DNA of 27,580 bases from the IMG/VR virus record IMGVR_UViG_3300008952_000247, positions 1-27,580 of that record. One strand, written 5' to 3'. Numbering within the stretch: the first letter of the stretch is position 1; the number at the start of each line of letters is the position of its first letter. Under the pieces are notes generated by a model. That model worked only from the letters and a program-made list of their open reading frames with translations, was not told the DNA's origin and ran no database searches. Source of the DNA: a virus. The translations under genes were made by a program, and so were the position numbers. Positions 17,371 to 24,998 of the stretch are shown piece by piece.

Positions 17371-17709
17371 ATGGCATCTAGATACGATAACAGAACAATC
17401 GCAAGAAATTCGGACGAACTTTATAGAGAACTGTTCGAGGATAGAAACATTCGTTTTGTAAGACAATTCAGAACTGGAACCCTCAGACACCCAACCGCAT
17501 CTGAAATAACAACATTAGACTTAGCTGGCCACATTTGGTCAGTAGGCGACAGGTTCTACAAATTGGCACAAAAACATTATCGTGATCCCACTTATTGGTG
17601 GGTTATTGCGTGGTACAACCAGACGCCCACAGAAGGGCACCTTAAATTGGGTGAGACGATACAGATACCAACACCACTTGAACGAGTGTTGGGATACTTG
17701 GATGTGTAA
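17371..17709 (+). CDS. 53: LysM-type baseplate wedge protein, gp53-like
   Basis: A 112-residue protein. Residues about 55-100 form a LysM-like module: IWSVGDRFYKLAQKHYRDPTYWWVIAWYN, then LKLGETIQIPTP. This is the pattern of T4 gp53 C-terminus and of the small LysM tail proteins (P2 gpX type) that clamp the baseplate hub. T4 gp53 has 196 residues, so only the core is present. The N-terminus (NRTIARNSDELYRELFEDRNIRFVRQF) gives one helix and strand. It is most likely not a peptidoglycan-binding secreted protein, since no signal peptide is present. Neighbours are tube-cap-like and hub-like genes. AAGAGG at 17355-17360 precedes ATG 17371; TTGACA at 17349 has no fitting -10. Confidence 0.75.
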   Translation: MASRYDNRTIARNSDELYRELFEDRNIRFVRQFRTGTLRHPTASEITTLDLAGHIWSVGDRFYKLAQKHYRDPTYWWVIAWYNQTPTEGHLKLGETIQIPTPLERVLGYLDV

Positions 17710-17711
17710 AA

Positions 17712-20543
17712 ATGCCCCCTGAGACTGCTGAAGAGAGACGACAACGTATCGTTACGCAGGCCCGCCGTCGCGCACGCGCAGACTCCCAAGGCGGCACCAG
17801 AGTCAGACGCCTGGAGGAATACATAGAGATAATTGAAAGAGAGGAGCGCATTGCTGGGCACCAGCAGAATTTGCAGGCTCAAGACCCCGTCGCCACCCGC
17901 CGTCTCGCTGCTGGCCCAGGCCAGATGCCTGATTTTTTAGCACAACAACGCGCCATACGGGCCAACAAAAAAGTACCCGAACGCATTACCGAACAAAACT
18001 TCTTGTTAAGAAACTTGGATCTACTAGCCTCCGCCCGGGCCAAGATCCCGGTTAAGAGAGTGGTCCGGATGAAAACCAAAGATCCAGGCGCTCTTCTTAG
18101 TAGGCTGAACTTACGCCCTAACGTAGAGGAATTATTTAAAATAAGACCTCACCAAGTTGGCGCATTAGTTCCAAAGATTCGTCTATACAAGGTTTTCTTG
18201 GATGACACTGCTGTACCTGGCAAGGTAGTTGAATTAAAATTTAATGATCACACCACCTCCAAGTCTATCGAAGATATCACTAACACAGCGTATGGAAGAG
18301 GGGATGGAGTTGGTATTCAAAGCTTCACCATTGAGACTCAAGGTACCAATCCAGCCGAAGGCGCTCTGGTTCGATGTACCTTAAAGATCTTTTTTCAAAA
18401 CTTGGAACTGTTAGCCTCCCCATCAGGGGATCGCAAGACCGATTATTTGGAATTGATTCTGCGTCGGACGCGGTGGAAGAAAGAAGAAAATAGTAGCGCC
18501 CAAGCGATTCCGCATGCTCGAATTGCGAATAAGGATTATTTTAAATTAATGGCCGAGGTTGGTTGGGCAGTTCCGGAGGAAACTCACGGCACGATTGGCG
18601 AACCGCTAAGAAAGGCTCTTGAAAAATGTAGTCAAACAATCTTTCTATCGCTTTACGAACATAATATAGAGTTCAATCAGGACGGCACCGCGGTCTTGAC
18701 GGCAGAGTATCAAGGTGCGCTCGAACAAATGATGAGCAGTGACAGTTATGACATTCTTTCTCTGGGGGAGAAACACGACCTTTCCGAGAAGTTGAGGGAA
18801 GAGCAAAAAAAATTGGATGATAAGAGAAAAGAGGGGAAAGATATAAAGGATGATCCACGAAGCGACGAGAACGACGCAAACTTGAAACAAATTGGGAAAG
18901 AGATCGTCGCCCTTAAGAAACAAATCAATGAATTGACAGCTAACGCCCGGGCCGAAAAATACAAGAGACTTATTGAGACCTTGTACAACTCTGGGAAAAT
19001 AGGCTCGGTTGATATAACGCCAGAACAATGGGAGAAGATTCACCAAGGGGGAAGGGGGGATCTAAGGGCGATCGTCGCGTCAGATATCACTGTGAATGAT
19101 CCTAGTTCCGAAGCCGCTAAAGAGTTCAAAGAGCGTATCAAGCCTTTCACTGGCGATGATACCTCTACGACAGACAAAGTGCTTTCCTTTTTTAGTAACG
19201 CTTTTACATCGAAAGAGGATACATCAACTAGAATTTCATTCTTTTATTTTGGAGATTTGATGGATCTCGCAGCACAAATCATAGATGCTCGCCGGGAAAA
19301 GGACAAGAATACAACTCCCGACATAAAGGTGTTATTGGGCCCTGTTACGTTTAATGTGGTTAGCGATGACGGAACGGTTACGCCGAAACAAGTTAACTTA
19401 GCTAACGTTCCCATATGTTTAAAATCTTTTGAATTTTGGTTTAACAAAAATGTTGTCAAGAGGAAGATAAACACATGGCCCCTGCGAGCCTTCATAAAGC
19501 AGGCGGTCTCAGAATTAATCTTGAATGCCTTGGGGGAAAACAGCAAACAAGATGAGGGGATAAGACGCAGCAATCAAATTGGGATACAAAACCTGCTCAT
19601 TCCCGGTTTAGGTACCGATCGCAAAAAGCACAGGATCAAGGGCAACGCCAATGGCGATTTTGATTTAGATAATCCAACTTCTTCTGGAGTTACTGCTTAC
19701 AACAGTTTTCCAATCAACTCTCCGAGTCAAATAGGTTATAACGGATACAAGCATTATTTGCTGGTTTACGGGTCAACGGAAATACTTGACCGTCGAAACC
19801 CGGCAGATGTGGGAACAGATTTCAAAAAGGGAATTTACCATTTTACTATAGGTGCTGACGCGGGTCTTGTAAAATCAGTTAACTTTACAAAGACTGACGT
19901 ACCAAGCTTGAGAGAGTCTCGCTTGACATCGCAGGATGAAGAAGAAGGGCAATTACGAGATAAATACAATGCCAACTTAGAACTACTTGGAAGCAGCCCA
20001 CTCTTCACGCCCGGTCAGAAAGTGTATGTTAACCCTACATTGGCAGGTTTGGGTACGCTGACTAGCAAGCACTCTATTGCCCGTCAGCTTGGCTTGGGTG
20101 GCTATTACGATGTCACAAAGGTTCTTTCGACAATTGACAAGTCCGGATATCGGACGTCGCTTGAGTGCGTTTGGACCAGTTTCGGTATGGAGACTGGTGC
20201 GAAAAACACCCGAACCGCACAGCCCGCCGCGGCCAAAAACGCAAGTTCTGGTGAAGCGCCCGCAGCCCCTTCGGTTACGGAGCCTGATGAATCGAAGATT
20301 TCCTCTACAGAGCCATCACCACCAAAGGCGCGCCCGACGCCCCCACCCAATCAAAGTATTGATCCTGTAAGTGAACGCATGCGCGTAAAAAAAGAGAGGG
20401 AGAAAGTCGCACAACAGAGCTTACCAGAGGCTCCCGAGGTGAGTGAAGAACCCTCTTCACCACCCGATCAATCGCGATATTATTCTAGTCCTGAGGAGGC
20501 CGACGCCGCGGCCAAAGCACATCAGAACAGTAGCGGAGAGTAA
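17712..20543 (+). CDS. Large baseplate hub-like structural protein
   Basis: A 943-residue protein. The first ~60 residues are Arg/Glu-rich helix. From about residue 155 (IRLYKVFLDD, LKFNDHT, VGIQSFTIETQGTNPAEGALVRCTLKIFFQNLELL) the sequence is beta-rich. Residues about 354-416 are a Lys/Glu coiled coil. Residues about 645-820 contain FTIGADAGLVKSVNFTKTD, LELLGSSPLFTPGQKVYVNP and LGGYYDVTKVLSTIDKSGYRTSLECVW, the order and wording of C-terminal domains in gp27/gpD-type baseplate hubs. Residues 833-943 are Pro/Ser/Ala-rich and probably disordered. No lysozyme domain is seen. Position directly after the LysM protein is the usual hub position in other myoviruses. It starts 2 bp after the previous stop. 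Hub assignment is by pattern only. Confidence 0.55.
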   Translation: MPPETAEERRQRIVTQARRRARADSQGGTRVRRLEEYIEIIEREERIAGHQQNLQAQDPVATRRLAAGPGQMPDFLAQQRAIRANKKVPERITEQNFLLRNLDLLASARAKIPVKRVVRMKTKDPGALLSRLNLRPNVEELFKIRPHQVGALVPKIRLYKVFLDDTAVPGKVVELKFNDHTTSKSIEDITNTAYGRGDGVGIQSFTIETQGTNPAEGALVRCTLKIFFQNLELLASPSGDRKTDYLELILRRTRWKKEENSSAQAIPHARIANKDYFKLMAEVGWAVPEETHGTIGEPLRKALEKCSQTIFLSLYEHNIEFNQDGTAVLTAEYQGALEQMMSSDSYDILSLGEKHDLSEKLREEQKKLDDKRKEGKDIKDDPRSDENDANLKQIGKEIVALKKQINELTANARAEKYKRLIETLYNSGKIGSVDITPEQWEKIHQGGRGDLRAIVASDITVNDPSSEAAKEFKERIKPFTGDDTSTTDKVLSFFSNAFTSKEDTSTRISFFYFGDLMDLAAQIIDARREKDKNTTPDIKVLLGPVTFNVVSDDGTVTPKQVNLANVPICLKSFEFWFNKNVVKRKINTWPLRAFIKQAVSELILNALGENSKQDEGIRRSNQIGIQNLLIPGLGTDRKKHRIKGNANGDFDLDNPTSSGVTAYNSFPINSPSQIGYNGYKHYLLVYGSTEILDRRNPADVGTDFKKGIYHFTIGADAGLVKSVNFTKTDVPSLRESRLTSQDEEEGQLRDKYNANLELLGSSPLFTPGQKVYVNPTLAGLGTLTSKHSIARQLGLGGYYDVTKVLSTIDKSGYRTSLECVWTSFGMETGAKNTRTAQPAAAKNASSGEAPAAPSVTEPDESKISSTEPSPPKARPTPPPNQSIDPVSERMRVKKEREKVAQQSLPEAPEVSEEPSSPPDQSRYYSSPEEADAAAKAHQNSSGE

Positions 20544-20548
20544 GCAAT

Positions 20549-21736
20549 ATGGCAAAAGCAGCTACCAATTCATTAAATACTGAAGAAACCTTCATATTAA
20601 GAAGACTGTATCAGGAGGACGTCTACCCCCGATGGGGGCCGAAAAGTATAGACTATTGGTATGATAAGGGTCTGTACGGACGTCTAGATCGAAAAGAGAA
20701 CGTGGTACTGCCCAGGCTGACGAGTATCAAACAACTGCGGAGTGCTGATGAAGACTCTTATTTTGCGCTTGATTTTGTTGTCGACGCTTTCGAGAGCATG
20801 CGCACAGCGTTCGAGAAGGGTATGATAAAAAACACAGTAAGAGTGAACGGAAGCGCCTATTCTGCCATGCGCCCGGGCCAAGCTTGGAACAATGGTGATG
20901 AGTTGTATTTACAATATTTGCAAATAGTGGACGATGTTTTCGTACAAGATTATCTGATAGGCTTAGGTTTGGTTGATAGCATTAGAAGCTTCAAGGACTA
21001 TTTTCAGCATTATAGCACGTACATTGAACAACGCGCAACCACTTTCCCGATAACTAAAAGCGGCTTTATTGCTTCAAAATACTCTAACCCGTATGTGAGC
21101 GGTCTCATAATCGAACTCAATAAAGAGAATCATGCAAACGATCTCCCTAAGAAGGAAGTTTACATAAACGATCCCAACTTTAATATCTTCAGAAACACCG
21201 CTCAGCAATTTGGCTTCATGATCGACGTGAACGCGCCCTGGCGCTTAACGGCCGATTTAGCAAACCCTTTCATGCAGGGATTTGGGGAAAAGTATGGCGT
21301 CGAACCTTCCCCCGGCTCTGCATCAAATATATTTGACACACACTACGATCTGTTGTATACTGAGGACGTGACTTTGTTGAAGCGGTTTTTCTTGGCATCA
21401 TATGAAACTTTTGTAGAAACCTACCCGTTGTTGCGGGAAGAAAGAACAGTGAAGTGCGACGATAGTTTCATCGTGGACGTGACTAAAGTGCCGCGAACAC
21501 CTTACGACCGGCAGGCTTATATCGCTGATTATAGCGAATTGTTTTGGCTGAAGTTATATACGAGTTTTCGTCTGAAAGAAGAAGGAATTGTCTTGACAGA
21601 GAGGAGAAAGAACGTTATAATTAAGAAAATCTCCAATCTTCTACCATATGTGGGCACAGGGAGTACCGTGAAGGTAATTAACAGCAATATAATAAATTTA
21701 AGCCCAAACCGTTGGTGGGCTCCAAGCATTTCGTAA
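20549..21736 (+). CDS. Structural protein of unknown function, baseplate-adjacent
   Basis: A 395-residue protein, mostly helical by composition, no membrane segments. It is rich in aromatic residues (Tyr, Phe, Trp), e.g. VYPRWGPKSIDYWYDKGLYGRLDR near 24-47, DELYLQYLQIVDDVFVQDYLIGLGLVDS near 111-138, NPFMQGFGEKYGVEPSPGSASNIFDTHYDLLYTEDV, and YDRQAYIADYSELFWLKLYTSFRLKEEG. I do not recognise a family. It begins 5 bp after the hub-like gene, with GGAGAG inside that gene as ribosome-binding site, and is the last gene before the replication module, so a virion or tail-assembly role is likely. A perfect sigma70 promoter lies inside its 3' end (separate entry), a sign that the functional module boundary falls here. 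Confidence 0.75.
   Translation: MAKAATNSLNTEETFILRRLYQEDVYPRWGPKSIDYWYDKGLYGRLDRKENVVLPRLTSIKQLRSADEDSYFALDFVVDAFESMRTAFEKGMIKNTVRVNGSAYSAMRPGQAWNNGDELYLQYLQIVDDVFVQDYLIGLGLVDSIRSFKDYFQHYSTYIEQRATTFPITKSGFIASKYSNPYVSGLIIELNKENHANDLPKKEVYINDPNFNIFRNTAQQFGFMIDVNAPWRLTADLANPFMQGFGEKYGVEPSPGSASNIFDTHYDLLYTEDVTLLKRFFLASYETFVETYPLLREERTVKCDDSFIVDVTKVPRTPYDRQAYIADYSELFWLKLYTSFRLKEEGIVLTERRKNVIIKKISNLLPYVGTGSTVKVINSNIINLSPNRWWAPSIS
21593..21621 (+). promoter_or_regulatory. Perfect-consensus sigma70 promoter inside coding sequence
   Basis: TTGACA (21593-21598), a 17-bp spacer, and TATAAT (21616-21621): all 12 consensus bases and the optimal spacing. It sits in the last 50 codons of the preceding structural gene, ~115 bp before the polymerase gene at 21738. 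The expected transcription start near 21628 would give a leader of about 110 bases. It should start the polymerase - MazG - FtsZ-like transcript using host RNA polymerase. Confidence 0.8.
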
Positions 21737-21737
21737 T

Positions 21738-22943
21738 TTGACACAGACTTCTAAACTATTTCAGGCCTTGGATGATAAGGGTGCGTGCGTCGGTGTATAC
21801 ACTGGTGGGGAGTTGAACTTTGAAACAGTCCCTGAGGGCCTTACGCACACATGGGATTACGCATCCTTTTTAGAAAGCGAGAAAATTCAGTATGCGCGCT
21901 TATATTGCGGCGGCCAGACACTGGATCAGGTGTGTCCTGAACACCTTATTGACGAATGGCATCAAAAAAGTGCAAAATTGAAGGCATTTCTCACTTCTTT
22001 TCGTGAATCTAAGGTCTCATTGCTGGATAACTGTTTCTTTGACCTTGTACCAGAGCGCTTTCTTCTTGATTTCTGTGAAACAAAGAACAAGATAAGTGAA
22101 TACGTCTTCGAAAACTATGAAAAACCTGAAAATCATGACTTTTTGGTTGAGATTGGCGCAATTTTAACAAAAATTCGACAAAACCATCTCGATATTGACT
22201 CAAATGTTCTAAAGAATCGCATTCATGAGTTTAAGGTGCGCCAATTTATTAATAAGCTCTCGCGTACCAACAGTTACATCGATTTTAACTTGTTTGGAAC
22301 GAAGACCGGACGCCTTTCTACGAAGAAAAATAGTTTTCCTATAATGACGATGGATAAAACATATAGAAAGGTCTTGCGACCAAAGAACGACTGCTTTGTC
22401 GAATTGGATTTCAATGCAGCGGAGCTAAGAACCCTGCTGGCCCTCTCCGGGGCAGAACAACCACAAGAAGACTTACACGATTGGAACATTCAAAACGTTT
22501 TCCGAGGTATGAGCACCAGAGAGGAGGCGAAGAAGAGAGTCTTTGCGTGGTTATACAACCCAGTAGCAAAAGATCGCCTATTGGATCGCACTTATGACCG
22601 TGAGTCGGTGGTAGAGAGGTATTTCACTGGCGATGAGGTGACAACCTTTTTTGGTAGGACGATTCCGTGCGACAAACACCACGCGTTGAATTATATTATT
22701 CAGAGCACAACAAGTGATTTATTGCTTAAACAAATGGTAAAAGTTGATAAAATACTGAAAGGAAACAAATCATTTATAGCCTTTCCGATGCACGATAGTT
22801 TGGTAATTGACTTTGCCGCAACAGAGCAACACCTTATCAAAGAGATATACACCTGTTTCGGAAACACGGAGTTGGGTACTTACGGGGTTAATTTGAACAT
22901 TGGAAAGAACTTTGGAGAAATGAAAGAATATGATTTACAATAA
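21738..22943 (+). CDS. Minimal family A (Pol I-type) DNA polymerase, no exonuclease
   Basis: A ~400-residue polymerase domain. Family A motifs are in order: TGRLSTKKNSFPIM (template-grip region, ~194-207), motif A DFNAAELR starting at D224 with the metal Asp and the ELR glutamate kept, an O-helix R261-xxx-K265-xxx-F269-xxx-Y273 matching Pol I R754-K758-F762-Y766, HALNYIIQSTTSDLLLKQM, and motif C HDS with D353 (usual HDE, so Glu is Ser). No 3'-5' or 5'-3' exonuclease domain is present; the first ~170 residues are unassigned. T4 uses a family B enzyme, so this differs. The start is uncertain: TTG 21738, one base after the previous stop, or TTG 21768; no in-frame ATG occurs before about residue 204. 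Proofreading may be encoded elsewhere. Confidence 0.82.
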   Translation: MTQTSKLFQALDDKGACVGVYTGGELNFETVPEGLTHTWDYASFLESEKIQYARLYCGGQTLDQVCPEHLIDEWHQKSAKLKAFLTSFRESKVSLLDNCFFDLVPERFLLDFCETKNKISEYVFENYEKPENHDFLVEIGAILTKIRQNHLDIDSNVLKNRIHEFKVRQFINKLSRTNSYIDFNLFGTKTGRLSTKKNSFPIMTMDKTYRKVLRPKNDCFVELDFNAAELRTLLALSGAEQPQEDLHDWNIQNVFRGMSTREEAKKRVFAWLYNPVAKDRLLDRTYDRESVVERYFTGDEVTTFFGRTIPCDKHHALNYIIQSTTSDLLLKQMVKVDKILKGNKSFIAFPMHDSLVIDFAATEQHLIKEIYTCFGNTELGTYGVNLNIGKNFGEMKEYDLQ

Positions 22944-23241
22944 GCTTGTGAGAGATAAGATTCCTCAAATTTTGGAGAGGATGGGGAAGAAACATAAATG
23001 TCATACAGCGTCTCAGGAAGAGTATGAGCAGAAGCTATGGGAAAAACTGGACGAAGAGATCGGGGAGTTTAAGGCGGTACCCTGCGATGAAGAAATGGCT
23101 GACATTTTAGAAGTTATGAACGCGCTCATGGAGTACTATAACCTCGATCCTTACGAGGTGGAAACGGCGCAACAGGCAAAGGCCGGCTCCCGCGGCTCTT
23201 TCCGAGAGAGGACTATCTTGGAAGAAGTGGTGGAGAGATGA
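22930..23241 (+). CDS. MazG-like nucleotide pyrophosphohydrolase
   Basis: A 103-residue all-alpha protein of the MazG/HisE-like superfamily. It begins YNKLVRDKIPQIL, a well known opening of small phage and bacterial MazG-like proteins. The metal-binding signature is E42-E43-x-x-E46 followed by E55-x-x-D58. Such enzymes hydrolyse nucleoside triphosphates to monophosphate and pyrophosphate, removing modified nucleotides or altering host nucleotide and alarmone pools; the substrate here is unknown. The start overlaps the end of the polymerase gene by 14 bp and its stop overlaps the next start in an ATGA, so the three genes are coupled. Confidence 0.85.
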   Translation: MIYNKLVRDKIPQILERMGKKHKCHTASQEEYEQKLWEKLDEEIGEFKAVPCDEEMADILEVMNALMEYYNLDPYEVETAQQAKAGSRGSFRERTILEEVVER

Positions 23242-24077
23242 ACATTATAGGTTTAGGAGGCGCCGGTTGCGGCATTGTTGATAGATTTGGCGAGCATGAG
23301 CAATACAAGACCTACAAAATTGACAGTGATAGTTACACCGAACAACTAAACTATTTTCAATTAAAAAAGCAAGACAGTTTTCAAGAATATGAAGATCACA
23401 CATATGATTTGAAGGACTACTTTAGGAATATTGCCGACGAAGTTTGGTTTACCGTTGCTGGTTCTGGAGATACCCCGGGCGCCACACTGTGGGTGTTAGA
23501 GCAACTCAAGAAGCATACCCCTAGCATTCTGTACATACGGCCAGACATTGAACTTCTTAACGTTGAGGGAGAACTTAAAGAGCGCGTCCTAAGAGGCGTC
23601 TTGCAAGAGTATGCGCGCTCCGCCGCTTTAGAACGCATCTATTTGGTGGACAATGCTATTATTGAGAATTTCGTCGGGGATATTCCGGTCGCGAAGTACT
23701 ATGATTCTCTTAACGATATAATCGTTTCCACCCTTCACATGATAAATGTTTTTGAAAACACGACTCCCCTCATTGGTTCCCTGCAAAATCCGCAGGAATG
23801 TAATCGAATCGCCACCTTTGGAATTGCAGACTTCGAGACCGGTGAAGAGAATTTATTTTATTCTCTTGACTTAACAAGGGAAAGGTGCTATTATTATGCT
23901 ATCAATAAGAACCGGCTTGAAGAAGACGGCACTCTGGTGAAGAAAATAAAAAATCAGGTGAAATCAAAAATTCACGAAAACATGCGAGTATCTTATGGGG
24001 TTTTCCCCACAGAATACGAGCAGGATTACGTATTCTGCAAAGCGTACACTTCTCAAATTCAATTAAAAAAAGAGTAA
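23238..24077 (+). CDS. FtsZ/tubulin-superfamily-like GTP-binding protein
   Basis: A 279-residue protein. It opens with GLGGAGCGIVDRF (residues 5-17), the T1 phosphate loop pattern of FtsZ (GVGGxGxN/A). Residues 71-84, FTVAGSGDTPGATL, align with the tubulin signature loop (FsZ AGMGGGTGTGA), with G75, G77, T79 and G81 placed alike. Y156-DSLNDII at 156-162 could be the T7/helix-8 region (usual N-x-D), here N159-D160. The second half is beta/alpha without known motifs, and the chain is shorter than bacterial FtsZ (about 380). Phage tubulins (PhuZ, TubZ) centre or segregate DNA, but this could equally be a GTP-binding regulator or an inhibitor of host division. It overlaps the MazG-like gene by 4 bp. 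A second promoter lies inside it. Confidence 0.55.
   Translation: MNIIGLGGAGCGIVDRFGEHEQYKTYKIDSDSYTEQLNYFQLKKQDSFQEYEDHTYDLKDYFRNIADEVWFTVAGSGDTPGATLWVLEQLKKHTPSILYIRPDIELLNVEGELKERVLRGVLQEYARSAALERIYLVDNAIIENFVGDIPVAKYYDSLNDIIVSTLHMINVFENTTPLIGSLQNPQECNRIATFGIADFETGEENLFYSLDLTRERCYYYAINKNRLEEDGTLVKKIKNQVKSKIHENMRVSYGVFPTEYEQDYVFCKAYTSQIQLKKE
23876..23904 (+). promoter_or_regulatory. Putative extended -10 promoter inside FtsZ-like gene
   Basis: TTGACT (23876-23881), 17-bp spacer, TATTAT (23899-23904), preceded by TGC (23896-23898), an extended -10. It lies about 270 bp before gp32 and could add transcription for that gene. It falls in coding sequence, so chance is possible. Confidence 0.45.
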
Positions 24078-24084
24078 ATAGTTC

Positions 24085-24113
24085 TTGACAAAACAGCTTA
24101 TCTTTGATAAACT
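24085..24113 (+). promoter_or_regulatory. Putative sigma70-type promoter for gp32
   Basis: Perfect TTGACA at 24085-24090 and TAAACT at 24108-24113, spacer 17 bp, in the gap after the FtsZ-like gene. The expected start near 24120 leaves a leader of about 55 bases with a long AAAAAAGGAG ribosome-binding site at 24158-24167. Confidence 0.6.
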
Positions 24114-24174
24114 GTTACACAGATGGTTGGGAAATTGGCCAATCATACTTTAGCTTAAAAAAGGAGAAAACTAC

Positions 24175-24936
24175 ATGGCTATTAATATGGACAAGATGAG
24201 GGATAAGAAGACTGCCCTCGAAAACCGCGGCGGAAACCGTGGTAACTTCTGGCGACCCGAGGAAGGGTCGGACACGACGATTCGCATCCTACCCACTGAG
24301 GATGGCGATCCCTTCAAGGAATTCTTTTTCCACTACAACGTTGGCAAGAACCCTGGTTTCTTGTCTCCGAAGAAGAACTTCGGAGAAGATGATCCGCTAG
24401 ATTCCTTCATTCGGAACCTCTTTAACGAGGGGGACGAGGAGTCCATCAAGATGGCCAAGAACCTCATGGCTCGCCAACGGTTCTTCTCTCCCGTGATTGT
24501 ACGCGGACAGGAGGATAAGGGTGTTCAGGTCTGGGGTTACGGCAAGATGGTTTATCAGACCCTCTTGAACTTGGTTCTCAATCCGGACTACGGTGATATT
24601 ACCGACCCTGAGACGGGTACTGATTTGGTCATTAAGTATGACAAGCCTGCTGGCGCGTCTTACCCCAAGACCGATATCACTCCACGCCGTCGGCCCTCTC
24701 TCCTCTCCGAGGAGGAGACCAACACGTCTGACTGGTTGGATTCGATTCCGAACTTTGATGAACTCTTTGAGCGGAAGACTGCGGCCGAGGTCGGCACTCT
24801 TCTGGACGAGTTCCTCTCCACCGACCAATCGGCAGAGACTCAGTCGTCCGAGACCACGAAGTACACTTCGGGTCCCACCGCGACTGCAACGCAGCCCTCC
24901 TCGGTTGAGGACGCGTTTAATGAGCTATTAGGCTAG
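24175..24936 (+). CDS. 32: Single-stranded DNA-binding protein, gp32-like, zinc site absent
   Basis: A 253-residue protein (T4 gp32: 301). The core matches: FWRPEEGSDTTIRILPTEDGDPFKEFFFHYNVG at about 25-57, then SPKKNFGEDDPLDSF, FSPVIVRGQEDKGVQVWGYGKMVYQTLLNLVL, and YGDITDPETGTDLVIKYD. In T4 gp32 a His-Cys3 zinc site lies after the HY segment; here no Cys occurs in the whole protein, and PKKN-to-DDP replaces the cysteine pair. The C-terminus is Ser/Thr/Pro-rich and ends SVEDAFNELLG, the acidic tail that recruits replication partners. The N-terminal basic helix (MDKMRDKKTALENR) corresponds to the cooperativity region. It lies before UvsX, its usual functional partner. AAGGAG at 24162-24167 precedes ATG 24175. 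Confidence 0.9.
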   Translation: MAINMDKMRDKKTALENRGGNRGNFWRPEEGSDTTIRILPTEDGDPFKEFFFHYNVGKNPGFLSPKKNFGEDDPLDSFIRNLFNEGDEESIKMAKNLMARQRFFSPVIVRGQEDKGVQVWGYGKMVYQTLLNLVLNPDYGDITDPETGTDLVIKYDKPAGASYPKTDITPRRRPSLLSEEETNTSDWLDSIPNFDELFERKTAAEVGTLLDEFLSTDQSAETQSSETTKYTSGPTATATQPSSVEDAFNELLG

Positions 24937-24998
24937 GACGTAATACCCGCAGGGAGGCATGGGGTTATAGATGTCTCAACATTTCTAAAAGGAGAAAG

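Noticed and set aside
24937-24975. Possible hairpin (TAATACCC with GGGGTTA) after gp32
   Set aside because: Stem is imperfect with a bulge and is not followed by a T tract, so it cannot be called a terminator.
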